DNA of 64,000 nucleotides from an uncultured Eubacteriales bacterium. Its GTDB lineage: Bacteria; Bacillota; Clostridia; Oscillospirales; Acutalibacteraceae. The stretch lies in NCBI GenBank assembly GCA_934486635.1, contig CAKSPZ010000003.1, positions 62,001 to 126,000 on the forward strand, written 5' to 3'. A program made the position numbers and the translations under genes. Below the pieces are notes generated by a model. The model was not told where the DNA came from. It ran no database searches and saw nothing but the letters and a program-made list of their open reading frames with translations. This document shows positions 46,871 through 54,828 of this stretch, in pieces (position 1 is the stretch's first letter; every line of letters starts with the position of its first letter).

Positions 46871-47872
46871 CTATATATACATATAGTTACGCTCATATTC
46901 ATCTATGTTATATGAAGTAAAGTCGGAATTTTGTTTTTGATATCTTGAGTTTTTAAATTTATTTTCTTCAATAGCTTGTTGTAAAGTTTTTATACCTGTG
47001 TCATGCCATCTTTTTATAATGCTGTCCATATAGCTTAAAATATATTTTCCTTTTGAGTTTACACATCTATCATAAGCTTCTTTTATCAAGTCATCAGATA
47101 TTTTCCAAGTGTTGATCCACCTATTAGCAGCCTCATCTTCTTTGGATGAAGGAGACCTGTGCTCTATGCCAATTATTTTTTCGAGTGTATTCCAAGATTT
47201 TCTATAATTTTCAAGGGTGCGAATTTTATTTTCAGCTTTTTCAATTGTATCAATTTCCTCTTGTGCCCAAGCTATAGCTGTTTTTTCTATGTATTTCATG
47301 TTACCTTTTCCAATACTAACGGCATATTGCAAAAGCATAATAATAACATCTACTGGTAAGCCATCTGTGTCATGCAACATTAATAAAACAGCGCTGTCTC
47401 CGTTTGAAATAGGTCTAGATAAAATAACTTGAGCCTCTTGCATTAAAAATGAGATTTCAGGGCATTCATTTATTCTTTGAGCAACAAAGGCAGTATCTGG
47501 CCGTTGAGCTCGTGAAATAGGCCTTTTTTGAATTATTTGTTCAACTTTTTTTGGTTCGGAACATATATTGTCGGTAGGTGTTTTTTCAGTGGAGTAAGAC
47601 ATTTCTTTATTGTTCCCTGGAGAAATAGTATTTTCATTTATAGAAATAATATTGGTTTCAATCCAATATTGCATAGAATCCTTTACATCAAGGGTACTCA
47701 TAGATAAACCATTTGCGATGTCATCAGTGGATATATTTTCTCCGGCATGACGAAGAATAAATAAAAGTACTTTTATTTGAGCAGCACCAGCTAATTTTAT
47801 ATGTTTGTCAACAATATCACTTGGAACAGCAAAAATTGAGTTCCAAGAACCTAAATTAATAGATAAGTTCAT
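46871..47872 (-). CDS. dnaD: DnaD-domain primosomal protein
   Basis: A 333-residue protein of the DnaD/DnaB primosome family. An N-terminal winged-helix region (AAQIKVLLFILRHAGENISTDDIA begins it) is followed by a charged linker and two C-terminal DnaD-like helical domains ending in YxxxIIxxW-like segments (YMDSIIKRWHDTGI). It acts with DnaC in helicase loading at oriC or at stalled forks. ATG 47872 follows AGGTGT. It is divergent from tRNA-Gly, whose promoter lies about 70 bases away. Confidence 0.88.
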   Translation of the reverse strand: MNLSINLGSWNSIFAVPSDIVDKHIKLAGAAQIKVLLFILRHAGENISTDDIANGLSMSTLDVKDSMQYWIETNIISINENTISPGNNKEMSYSTEKTPTDNICSEPKKVEQIIQKRPISRAQRPDTAFVAQRINECPEISFLMQEAQVILSRPISNGDSAVLLMLHDTDGLPVDVIIMLLQYAVSIGKGNMKYIEKTAIAWAQEEIDTIEKAENKIRTLENYRKSWNTLEKIIGIEHRSPSSKEDEAANRWINTWKISDDLIKEAYDRCVNSKGKYILSYMDSIIKRWHDTGIKTLQQAIEENKFKNSRYQKQNSDFTSYNIDEYERNYMYI

Positions 47873-47943
47873 TTTTTACACCTCAAAAAGTATTATAACA
47901 CAAAAAGACATATTAGTTAAATCAATTTTAATAAATTAAAGTA

Positions 47944-47972
47944 TTGACAATGATAGTTATTTAATTTATAAT
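47944..47972 (+). promoter_or_regulatory. Promoter of tRNA-Gly
   Basis: TTGACA, 17 bases, TATAAT: a full consensus promoter ending 13 bases before the tRNA. Confidence 0.9.
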
Positions 47973-47985
47973 GCAATTGGCTGAT

Positions 47986-48061
47986 GCGGATGTAGCTCAC
48001 CTGGTAGAGCGCCACCTTCCCAAGGTGGAAGTAGCGAGTTCGAGTCTCGTCATCCGCTCCA
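47986..48061 (+). tRNA. tRNA-Gly (anticodon CCC)
   Basis: A 76-base cloverleaf with CCA encoded: acceptor GCGGATG/CATCCGC, anticodon arm CCACC-TTCCCAA-GGTGG (CCC), T-arm GCGAG-TTCGAGT-CTCGT. The D-arm AGCTCACCTGGTAGAGC is normal. Confidence 0.96.
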
Positions 48062-48088
48062 TAAAGCATCGCAGTTGCGGTGCTTTAT
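48061..48088 (+). terminator. Hairpin after tRNA-Gly
   Basis: AAAGCATCGC pairs with GCGGTGCTTT (one G-U), starting at the tRNA 3' end and followed by ATATTTATTT. Probably ends most tRNA transcripts, with some readthrough into the next gene. Confidence 0.65.
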
Positions 48089-48111
48089 ATTTATTTAGGA
48101 GGATATTTTTT

Positions 48112-48366
48112 ATGGTTTACACTTACAATACAAAAGGAACTTGTTCTAGGCAGATTATTGTTGATGTTGAAAATGGTATTATAAACGATGTTAAATTTTT
48201 AGGTGGGTGCAGTGGAAATACCCAAGGGATATCATCTTTAGTAAAAGGGATGAAGATTGAAGATGTTATAAAAAAATGTAAAGGGATAGATTGTGCAGGA
48301 AGAGGTACATCATGTCCGGACCAACTGGCAAAGGCACTGGAAGAAATGTTAGTTACAATAAAATAG
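48112..48366 (+). CDS. TSCPD-domain protein (TIGR03905 type)
   Basis: An 84-residue protein with the name-giving TSCPDQLAKAL motif near the C-terminus and conserved cysteines in GTCSRQI, GGCSGNTQG and GIDCAGRGTSC. This small family resembles the C-terminal metal-binding end of some ribonucleotide reductases; its own role is unknown. The ATG follows AGGAGG, 51 bases after the tRNA. A longer frame starting at 47971 runs through the tRNA and is not real. A perfect terminator follows. Confidence 0.9.
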   Translation: MVYTYNTKGTCSRQIIVDVENGIINDVKFLGGCSGNTQGISSLVKGMKIEDVIKKCKGIDCAGRGTSCPDQLAKALEEMLVTIK

Positions 48367-48369
48367 ATT

Positions 48370-48408
48370 AAATAAATATCCCCACGCGTAGCGTGGGGAT
48401 ATTTATTT
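48370..48408 (+). terminator. Terminator after the TSCPD gene
   Basis: An 18-pair perfect stem (AAATAAATATCCCCACGC and its complement) with a 3-base loop. Confidence 0.88.
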
Positions 48409-48508
48409 AACACGAAAAATAATTATAAAAATCAAAGTTTTTATTTTTCAAACAAAAACTAATAAGTATAAATCTGATACTTTTTATAATTTTTACTTTA
48501 AATTTTAT

Positions 48509-48706
48509 AAAAAAATACCCGCTTGACCGTAACGTGTCTATGATAACCTGCTACCGAAAAGCAGGTGGGTGCCAGCCTATAGGCTTCACGCTCCCTTCAT
48601 CCGGAAAAACCGGGAGGTCTGCAATTCACCTAGAGAGCGAAGCTCCCAATCATAAGTTTGTAGGGTTATATAACACGGTCCGCGAATCAAGCAGGATATG
48701 TTTTAT
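48509..48706 (-). ncRNA. ssrS: 6S RNA-like regulatory RNA
   Basis: On the minus strand a roughly 190-base GC-rich segment folds as one long rod. A closing stem (CCTGCTTGA / TCAAGCGGG) is followed by an open central bubble whose 3' side carries a small hairpin (CCTGC..GCAGG). The inner arm (AGCTTC..CTCT / AGGGAGCGTGAAGC) ends in a CCGG-T5-CCGG tip. It ends in a T-run and begins about seven bases after TATAAT. This is the layout of 6S RNA, which mimics an open promoter and binds RNA polymerase. Named from structure, not from a covariance search. Confidence 0.7.
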
Positions 48707-48712
48707 GATTAA

Positions 48713-48718
48713 ATTATA
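48713..48718 (-). promoter_or_regulatory. -10 box of the 6S-like RNA
   Basis: A TATAAT on the minus strand about 18 bases before the start of the folded RNA. No good -35 is seen. Confidence 0.5.
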
Positions 48719-48760
48719 ACACAAAAAAATTAAAAAGTAAATAGATTTAGTTAAAAACAA

Positions 48761-49063
48761 CTAAAAAGTTTCGTTGTTTTCATTGTGGCCATACATATCT
48801 TCAAAATGAGATTCAAAAGCATCAGCTAATTTATTTAAAAGAGTATCGTCTTCTACTTCAGCTAAAACTTGCTCTCCATTTTCTTCAATAACTTCAAAGA
48901 TATAATATGAATCATTATCTATGATATTGTTATTTTCATTATTAGGCAATAAAGCATAAAAACAACCGTCATCGTTTTCAATAATATCGAGTATTTCAAA
49001 AGAATGTTCTGTTCCTTCGTCATCTATTAATGTGATTAAATCTGCAGAGAATTCATTATTCAT
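48761..49063 (-). CDS. DUF1292 family protein
   Basis: A 100-residue acidic cytosolic protein with the DUF1292 pattern: ITLIDDEGTEHSFEILDI, YYIFEVIEENGE, and LAEVEDDTLLNKLADAFE. The family is widespread in Firmicutes and its role is unknown. ATG 49063 is chosen because AGGAG lies upstream; the longer frame to 49222 has no such site. It is divergent from the M23 peptidase gene. Confidence 0.9.
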   Translation of the reverse strand: MNNEFSADLITLIDDEGTEHSFEILDIIENDDGCFYALLPNNENNNIIDNDSYYIFEVIEENGEQVLAEVEDDTLLNKLADAFESHFEDMYGHNENNETF

Positions 49064-49236
49064 AAATATTTCAACTCCTAAAGATAATATGATAAATTTA
49101 ATTCTAGCTAACTGAGAAGATTTAGTCAATAGTAAAATAAAATTATAAAAAAAATATGTAATTTTATTTTGCATTTGCATAGTTAATGATTTAAGGAAAT
49201 ATATATAATTTATATTATTCAATTGTAGGTGATAAA

Positions 49237-50292
49237 GTGATTTTTAAAATTTTGACTAGAAAGTATATTGGGGTTATGTTAATAGCTTTATCGATACCAT
49301 TGCTTATTTTTGTTTTAAGTCAAGGCAATAAAAATAATGGTGTTGTTGCCGTAAATGAAAGTGAACAAACTGAAGAAAAAAAAGATTTTATAAAATATGC
49401 AGAATTTAATGTACCTTATGAAGTATTAGATAAGGCAATGAAAGTAGATATAGACAGTCATGACAAAGAAATTAAAATTAATTGGATAGATGTACTAGCA
49501 TATTTAGCGGCTAAATATGGTGGAGATTTTAAAAATCATTATAAGTCAAAGGATATGGAGAATGTGGTTTCAGAAATAAATTCAGGAAAAAGTATTGAAG
49601 AGCTTTCTAATAAGATGAAATATTTTAAATACTATAAAGATGTATATACAGCTGTGTTAGGAGAATTCATAGGAGATTATAGTGTAGAAGTTGATAAAGA
49701 CGAGAATGGGAATGTTGTATACGAAGACAAATATGGTTTGAAGGCATTTTTGCCTATAGCGAAAACTTTTCCATATCAACACTATAATGATTTTGGTGCT
49801 TCACGTAGTTATGGTTATACAAGACCACATTTAGGACATGATATGATGGCAGCTGTAGGCACACCTGTAATAGCGGTTGAATCTGGTATTGTAGAGATTA
49901 TGGGATGGAATCAGTATGGAGGATGGCGAATAGGAATAAGAAGTTTTGATAAAAAAAGGTACTATTATTATGCACATTTAAGAAAAGATAAACCATTTCA
50001 TGAAGATCTTTGTGAAGGAAAGGTCGTAAGGGCTGGAGATGTTATAGGTTATGTGGGAAGGACAGGATATAGCCCTAATGAAAATGTTAATAATATAGAG
50101 ACTAGCCACTTACACATAGGGTTAGAATTAATTTTTGATGAGTCTCAAAAGGAATGCAATAATGAAATATGGGTAGATTTATATGATATAATGAAATTAC
50201 TATCTAAAAATCAATCAGCGGTAACAAGAATAACAGAAACCAAACAATTTTACAGACAATTTGATTTTAAAGAGCCTAATTTAAATAAATAA
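49237..50292 (+). CDS. M23 family metallopeptidase, membrane anchored
   Basis: A 351-residue cell-wall endopeptidase. One N-terminal membrane helix (VMLIALSIPLLIFVLS) is followed by a linker and unknown helical region (60-170) and the LytM domain: HLGHDMMA with zinc ligands His198 and Asp202, and the second motif HLHIG near residue 285. The motif is complete, so it should be active. The start is GTG at 49237 after TAGGTG. The domain has a GLKAFLPIAKTFPYQ lead-in like that of clostridial SpoIIQ-like or wall-remodelling peptidases; I cannot choose among them. Confidence 0.88.
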   Translation: MIFKILTRKYIGVMLIALSIPLLIFVLSQGNKNNGVVAVNESEQTEEKKDFIKYAEFNVPYEVLDKAMKVDIDSHDKEIKINWIDVLAYLAAKYGGDFKNHYKSKDMENVVSEINSGKSIEELSNKMKYFKYYKDVYTAVLGEFIGDYSVEVDKDENGNVVYEDKYGLKAFLPIAKTFPYQHYNDFGASRSYGYTRPHLGHDMMAAVGTPVIAVESGIVEIMGWNQYGGWRIGIRSFDKKRYYYYAHLRKDKPFHEDLCEGKVVRAGDVIGYVGRTGYSPNENVNNIETSHLHIGLELIFDESQKECNNEIWVDLYDIMKLLSKNQSAVTRITETKQFYRQFDFKEPNLNK

Positions 50293-50302
50293 AAGTAATA
50301 AC

Positions 50303-50331
50303 TTGAAAAAAGTCTATATTTGTTATATACT
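50303..50331 (+). promoter_or_regulatory. Promoter upstream of the WbpM-like gene
   Basis: TTGAAA, 17 bases, TATACT, about 60 bases before the next start codon. Confidence 0.65.
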
Positions 50332-50388
50332 TTTTAAGATGTAATTATAAGATTGCATATATTGTTATGAAAATGGTGAAAATGTATT

Positions 50389-52236
50389 ATGCTGTATAAT
50401 AAATTAAAAAGATTTAGAAAATATTTACTTTTTTTCTGTGATTTTATTATTTGGAATTTTTCATTTTATTTTTCTTTTGCTATTAATAGAAATTGTTTTT
50501 CTTTAAAGGGGTATGAAACAGAATATTTAAAAAGTTTAGTACTTTTAAATATTTGTTTTTCTATAGTTTTTATTTTATTTAGACTATATGATAAGATTTG
50601 GCGATACGCGGATATAGAAGATTTCTTTTATGCTGGATTAGCATCGATTGTAGCTAATTTTTTATTTTGTGTATCCACGTTAATACTGGATGTTCATCTG
50701 GGTGTACGTACTTTTGTTTTGCAAGCATTGCTTTCTACCTTTGCAATGTTTATGTTTAGGTTCATATATCGCTTAGATAGAATTGTTGAAAGAAAAAATT
50801 TTCCTGATAAAGCAAAGAAAAGAATGTTGGTAGTTGGTGCAGGGGAAGCAGCAATTTTAATGTTGTCAGAATTTTCCAAGTCACCAAATAATAATTATAT
50901 TCCAGTTTGTTTAGTAGATGATGACAAGGAAAAAATAGGCAGAAGAATATCAGGTTTAAAGGTAGTAGGTTCTACTAGTGAGATTCCGCTTATATGTGAA
51001 AAGTATGATATAGAAGTTATCCTTTTTGCAATAGCGGTCCTGCCTATGTATGAAAAAAAGAGAATTCTTGATATTTGTGCTAAAACCAATTTAGAAGTAA
51101 AAATAGTACCTAATATATATAATTTGGTAACTTCCAGCAAACCGGTTACAGATGAAATAAGGCAAGTAGAAGTAGAAGATTTGCTTGGTAGAGAACCGAT
51201 AGTTTTTGAAACAGAAAAATATGGTTCTTATATACATGGAAATGTTGTTATGGTTACAGGTGGAGGAGGTTCTATAGGCTCAGAATTATGCAGGCAAATA
51301 GCAAAATTATCACCCAAAAATTTAATTATTTTAGATATATATGAAAATAGTGCATATGAAATACAACAAGAGTTAATTCGTGAAAATGGGGATAATTTAA
51401 ATTTTGAAGTTCAAATAGCATCTATAAGGGATAAGGTTAAACTTGATAAAATTTTTAAAGAAAAAAATATAGATGTAGTGTTTCATGCGGCGGCACATAA
51501 ACACGTTCCTTTAATGGAGACAAACCCAGAAGAAGCTGTAAAAAATAATATTTTTGGAACTTTAAATCTAGTATCTATGGCAGATAAATATAACGTAAAG
51601 AAGTTTGTTCAAATTTCTACAGATAAAGCAGTTAATCCTACAAATGTTATGGGAGCTACAAAAAGAGTTTGTGAAATGATAATACAAAGCATGGACAAAA
51701 TAAGTAGTACAAGTTTTGTAGCAGTTAGATTTGGCAATGTACTTGGTTCAAATGGTTCAGTTATTCCACTTTTTAAAGAACAGATAAAAGAAGGTGGACC
51801 TGTTACGGTAACACACCCCGATATAATTAGATATTTTATGACAATTCCTGAAGCAGTATCGCTTGTTTTAACAGCAGGTGGATTAGCAAGAGGTGGGGAA
51901 ATTTTTGTATTAGATATGGGAGAACCTGTAAAAATAAGAGATTTAGCAGAAAATTTAATAAGGTTGTCAGGTTTTGTTCCAGAAAAAGATATAAAGATAA
52001 AATATACAGGATTAAGGCCAGGCGAAAAATTATATGAAGAGTTGCTTATGAACGAAGAAGGAATGAAAAAAACAAAAAGCAAAAAGATATATATTGGCAA
52101 ACCAATAGAATTTGATCAAGCAAAATTTAACAAAGAACTTAAAATATTATATGGTTATGCACAAAATAATGATGAAATAATGGTTGAAAAAACGTTAAAA
52201 AAAATTGTGCCTACATTTAATCATAAATCAAATTAA
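50389..52236 (+). CDS. UDP-sugar 4,6-dehydratase, FlaA1/WbpM/CapD type
   Basis: A 615-residue membrane-bound nucleotide-sugar dehydratase. Four N-terminal helices (to about 110) are followed by a first Rossmann fold with VVGAGEAAI, and the catalytic SDR domain with VTGGGGSIGSELCRQ, HAAAHKHVPLME and STDKAVNPTNVMGATKR. The catalytic triad tyrosine is replaced by Met (MGATK), as in long members of this family. C-terminal LRPGEKLYEELL is typical. It probably makes UDP-4-keto-6-deoxy-hexose for a glycan or capsule, yet no other glycan gene is nearby. The ribosome site (GGTG) is weak. Confidence 0.9.
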   Translation: MLYNKLKRFRKYLLFFCDFIIWNFSFYFSFAINRNCFSLKGYETEYLKSLVLLNICFSIVFILFRLYDKIWRYADIEDFFYAGLASIVANFLFCVSTLILDVHLGVRTFVLQALLSTFAMFMFRFIYRLDRIVERKNFPDKAKKRMLVVGAGEAAILMLSEFSKSPNNNYIPVCLVDDDKEKIGRRISGLKVVGSTSEIPLICEKYDIEVILFAIAVLPMYEKKRILDICAKTNLEVKIVPNIYNLVTSSKPVTDEIRQVEVEDLLGREPIVFETEKYGSYIHGNVVMVTGGGGSIGSELCRQIAKLSPKNLIILDIYENSAYEIQQELIRENGDNLNFEVQIASIRDKVKLDKIFKEKNIDVVFHAAAHKHVPLMETNPEEAVKNNIFGTLNLVSMADKYNVKKFVQISTDKAVNPTNVMGATKRVCEMIIQSMDKISSTSFVAVRFGNVLGSNGSVIPLFKEQIKEGGPVTVTHPDIIRYFMTIPEAVSLVLTAGGLARGGEIFVLDMGEPVKIRDLAENLIRLSGFVPEKDIKIKYTGLRPGEKLYEELLMNEEGMKKTKSKKIYIGKPIEFDQAKFNKELKILYGYAQNNDEIMVEKTLKKIVPTFNHKSN

Positions 52237-52274
52237 AAAACAAGTAAGCAAATTTAATTGCTTACTTGTTTTTT
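52236..52274 (+). terminator. Terminator after the WbpM-like gene
   Basis: AAAAACAAGTAAGCAA pairs with TTGCTTACTTGTTTTT around a 6-base loop and runs into TTT. Confidence 0.85.
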
Positions 52275-52277
52275 TGT

Positions 52278-52301
52278 TAACAAATTGTTAACAATTTGTT
52301 A
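52278..52301. promoter_or_regulatory. 24-bp perfect palindrome upstream of the HtrA-like gene
   Basis: TAACAAATTGTTAACAATTTGTTA style sequence: two arms of 12 exact complementary bases with no spacer. It lies over the expected -35 region of a promoter whose TATAAT is at 52314-52319. A dimeric repressor or activator site is the likely role. Confidence 0.6.
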
Positions 52302-52419
52302 CAGAAAACATGCTATAATTTAACATATATTTATTTATTTTTTGTTTATATGTTACTAAAAATAAAAAAGGAATAATTATAACCTTAATGAAATATTTTT
52401 TTATAGGGGTGTGTTTTTT

Positions 52420-53241
52420 ATGATTAAATTAAAAAAAATAGAAAATAATAAAAAAACAAGTAATAAAAAATCAAAAAAAGGTAGCCTTATATTTGTAACA
52501 ATATTTCTTTTTTTATCTTTTTTTATAGGTTTTGCAGGAGGAGCATTAGCATATAATTTTTTTATGAATTCTAATAATGTAACGATTGATAATACACCTA
52601 ATAATTTAAGTTCTGGTCCTATTAATTCTATGGCAACTTTTCAAGTTGTAGAATTAGTTGAAAATTCTGTAGTAGAAGTAAGAACAGAAATAAAGTCTTC
52701 GGATTATAGTTTGGAAAACAGTGTAGTGGAAGGTGCGGGAAGTGGAGTTATTTTAACTTCAGACGGATATATTGCTACTAACTCTCATGTAGTAGAAGAT
52801 GCTAGTGTTATAAAAGTAAAGCTACATAATGGAAATGAGTATACAGCGAATTTAATAGGCGAAAACAAAAAAGAAGATATAGCAGTTATAAAAATTGATG
52901 TAAAAGATTTATCACCAATTTCTTTTGGAAATTCAGATGAGATAAAAGTGGGAGAAAGAGTGATTGTTATTGGGAATCCTTTAGGTACTCTTGGTGGTTC
53001 TGTTACAGATGGAATAGTGAGTGCAACGAATAGAACTTTAACTATAGATGGTGAACAAATGAATTTGTTACAAACAAATGCAGAGATTAATCATGGTAAT
53101 TCCGGAGGAGGAATGTTTGGAGAAAGAGGCCAGTTTGTGGGATTAGTAGTTGCAAAATCGAGTGGAATGGATTTAGAAGGGTTAGGTTTTGCTATACCAT
53201 CCAATAAAGTTAAAGAAGTGGTAAATAAATTGATGCAATAA
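52420..53241 (+). CDS. HtrA-like serine protease without PDZ domain
   Basis: A membrane-anchored trypsin-like protease of 273 residues. One N-terminal helix (LIFVTIFLFLSFFIGFAGGALA) is followed by the protease domain: TNSHVV (His), EDIAVIK (Asp) and NHGNSGGGMF (Ser), so the triad is complete. The C-terminal PDZ domain of standard HtrA proteins is absent; the sequence stops right after GLGFAIPSNKVKEVV. ATG 52420 follows AGGGGTG. The palindrome upstream suggests stress-dependent control. It probably degrades misfolded exported proteins. Confidence 0.92.
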   Translation: MIKLKKIENNKKTSNKKSKKGSLIFVTIFLFLSFFIGFAGGALAYNFFMNSNNVTIDNTPNNLSSGPINSMATFQVVELVENSVVEVRTEIKSSDYSLENSVVEGAGSGVILTSDGYIATNSHVVEDASVIKVKLHNGNEYTANLIGENKKEDIAVIKIDVKDLSPISFGNSDEIKVGERVIVIGNPLGTLGGSVTDGIVSATNRTLTIDGEQMNLLQTNAEINHGNSGGGMFGERGQFVGLVVAKSSGMDLEGLGFAIPSNKVKEVVNKLMQ

Positions 53242-53269
53242 TTTTATGAATAAAACGTGTATACTTGAA

Positions 53270-53312
53270 AAAAATAATATAGGCAATAAACATTATTGCC
53301 TATATTATTTTT
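53270..53312 (+). terminator. Terminator after the HtrA-like gene
   Basis: A 19-pair perfect stem (AAAAATAATATAGGCAATA and complement) with a 5-base loop; the next ribosome site GGAGGAG starts immediately after. Confidence 0.85.
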
Positions 53313-53325
53313 GGAGGAGATATAT

Positions 53326-53517
53326 ATGAAAACTAATAATGCAAATCCAAGTATAAGATGTAGTGTTGTTCAATGTAAAAACCATTGTGGCACAGAAAAT
53401 TATTGTGCATTAAAGGAAATAAAAGTAGGTACACATGAAGAAAATCCTACTGTTATACAATGTACAGACTGTGAATCTTTCGAATTAAATAATAAATCAG
53501 GAACAACTTCATATTAA
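53326..53517 (+). CDS. DUF1540 cysteine-rich protein
   Basis: A 63-residue protein with the DUF1540 cysteine pattern: IRCSVVQCKNHCGTENYCALKEIKVG and QCTDCESF. Such proteins are common in spore-forming Clostridia and Bacilli, may bind metal, and lack a proven function. ATG 53326 follows GGAGGAG; the longer frame from 53296 overlaps the terminator. A terminator-like hairpin follows at 53570. Confidence 0.88.
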   Translation: MKTNNANPSIRCSVVQCKNHCGTENYCALKEIKVGTHEENPTVIQCTDCESFELNNKSGTTSY

Positions 53518-53569
53518 TTTTTAACATCAAATTAAACAAGATTTAGTAGACCATTGTCTTGTTTTTTTA

Positions 53570-53615
53570 TAAAGGGGATGAAAATGCAAAAAAAGAGCAT
53601 TTTTATTCCCTTTTT
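53570..53615 (+). terminator. Hairpin between DUF1540 and azlC
   Basis: AAGGGGATGAAAATGC pairs with GCATTTTTATTCCCTT (G-U and one mismatch allowed), followed by a T-run. Confidence 0.6.
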
Positions 53616-53697
53616 TACATTACTATGGTATAATGATGAAGTATTAATGGCAACTAAATATTTTAGTTTTATCATTTATAATTTTAGGAGGTCTAGT

Positions 53698-54438
53698 ATG
53701 AAAAAAGATGGAACGTTATTTAAACAAGGCCTAAAAGATGGATTACCGATTGGTCTTGGCTATTTGCCGCTTTCTTTTACTTTGGGCGTAAATGCTGCAA
53801 CTGGCGGTTTTAAGTTTTTAATATCCATAGTAATGTCAATGTTAAGTTTTACCGGAGTAGGTCAAATGACAGGTATGACTTTAATGTTGGAGCATTCTAC
53901 ATATGTAAGTTTTTTTATAGCTTTGTTAGTCATTAATCTTAGAAATATAGTATTGTCATTATCATTGTCACAGAGACTAGAAGAAAATACAAGTTTATGG
54001 AAAAGACTTATTATTTCTATGGGAAATACAGATGAAATTTTTGCACTTACTATAACTCGTGAAGGTAGAATTCCTGCTAATTATTTTCTTGGAGTTATGA
54101 CTCTTCCTTATTTAGCATGGGGTGTAGGAACGATTGTGGGAAGTGTAGCAACAACATTGGTTCCAAAAGATATTTGTGTAGCTATGGGAATGGCTCTTTA
54201 TGCAATGCTTATAGCATCAGTAGTTCCATCTATGAAAAAATCAAAACCAATATTTTTTGTTGCAGTTTTATCAGGAGTTTTAAGTTTTATAATGCAGGGA
54301 ATAGAACCTGTAAGTAAATTCTTAATGAGCATATTGGGAAAATCATCTTCATCTTGGGTTTTAGTTGTAGGTTCATTGATAAGTGCTGCGGTTATTGCAT
54401 TAATTTGGCCGCTAAAAGACAGCAAGGAGGATAAATAG
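53698..54438 (+). CDS. azlC: AzlC family branched-chain amino acid exporter subunit
   Basis: The large subunit of the two-part AzlCD permease (LIV-E type). The 246 residues hold about seven helices; the N-terminal GLKDGLPIGLGYLPLSFTLGVNA and the LRNIVLSLSLSQRL and GNTDEIFALT segments are AzlC signatures. ATG 53698 follows AGGAGG; longer starts run through the hairpin. Its stop overlaps the azlD start by one base. The exported substrate is probably branched-chain amino acids or analogues, by family. Confidence 0.92.
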   Translation: MKKDGTLFKQGLKDGLPIGLGYLPLSFTLGVNAATGGFKFLISIVMSMLSFTGVGQMTGMTLMLEHSTYVSFFIALLVINLRNIVLSLSLSQRLEENTSLWKRLIISMGNTDEIFALTITREGRIPANYFLGVMTLPYLAWGVGTIVGSVATTLVPKDICVAMGMALYAMLIASVVPSMKKSKPIFFVAVLSGVLSFIMQGIEPVSKFLMSILGKSSSSWVLVVGSLISAAVIALIWPLKDSKEDK

Positions 54439-54773
54439 TGAATAATATTTATATTTGGATTTGTGTTTTATTGATGTTTGTTACGACTTATTTTACAAGG
54501 ATGTTACCTTTAGTATTTTGTAAAAAGCAAATACAAAACACATTTATAAAATCTTTGTTAGCTTATTTACCTTACGCTGTTTTAACATCTATGTTAATTC
54601 CGGAGGTATTTAAAGCTTCGTACGGTGTTATTCCTGGAGTATTAGGTTTTATAGTCGCAATAGTTCTTTCATATTTAGACCAAAGTTTAATTGTCGTTTT
54701 AGCAGTTTCAACTATTGTTACATATATTGCTATGATATTTAATCCACAAGTAATGTCAGTATTAGGTTTATAA
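54438..54773 (+). CDS. azlD: AzlD family branched-chain amino acid exporter subunit
   Basis: The small partner of AzlC, 111 residues with four helices; YFTRMLPLVFCKK, LAYLPYAVLTSMLIPEVF and a glycine-rich VIPGVLGFIVAI are typical of AzlD. The start is GTG 54438, overlapping the azlC stop, with AAGGAGG upstream. The pair forms one transporter. A bidirectional terminator follows. Confidence 0.92.
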   Translation: MNNIYIWICVLLMFVTTYFTRMLPLVFCKKQIQNTFIKSLLAYLPYAVLTSMLIPEVFKASYGVIPGVLGFIVAIVLSYLDQSLIVVLAVSTIVTYIAMIFNPQVMSVLGL

Positions 54774-54780
54774 AAATCAA

Positions 54781-54822
54781 AAATGAGGTTGTTGACTTTA
54801 TATAAAGTCGACAACCTCATTT
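54781..54822. terminator. Bidirectional terminator between azlD and the P-type ATPase
   Basis: AAATGAGGTTGTTGACTTT pairs with AAAGTCGACAACCTCATTT around a 4-base loop, flanked by A and T runs on both sides; convergent genes. Confidence 0.88.
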
Positions 54823-54828
54823 TTGTTG

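Noticed and set aside
47971..48111. Longer N-terminus for the TSCPD protein
   Set aside because: The extension is translated tRNA-Gly sequence; ATG 48112 has its own AGGAGG.
48534..48719. 61-codon plus-strand frame
   Set aside because: It lies opposite the structured 6S-like RNA and has no ribosome site.
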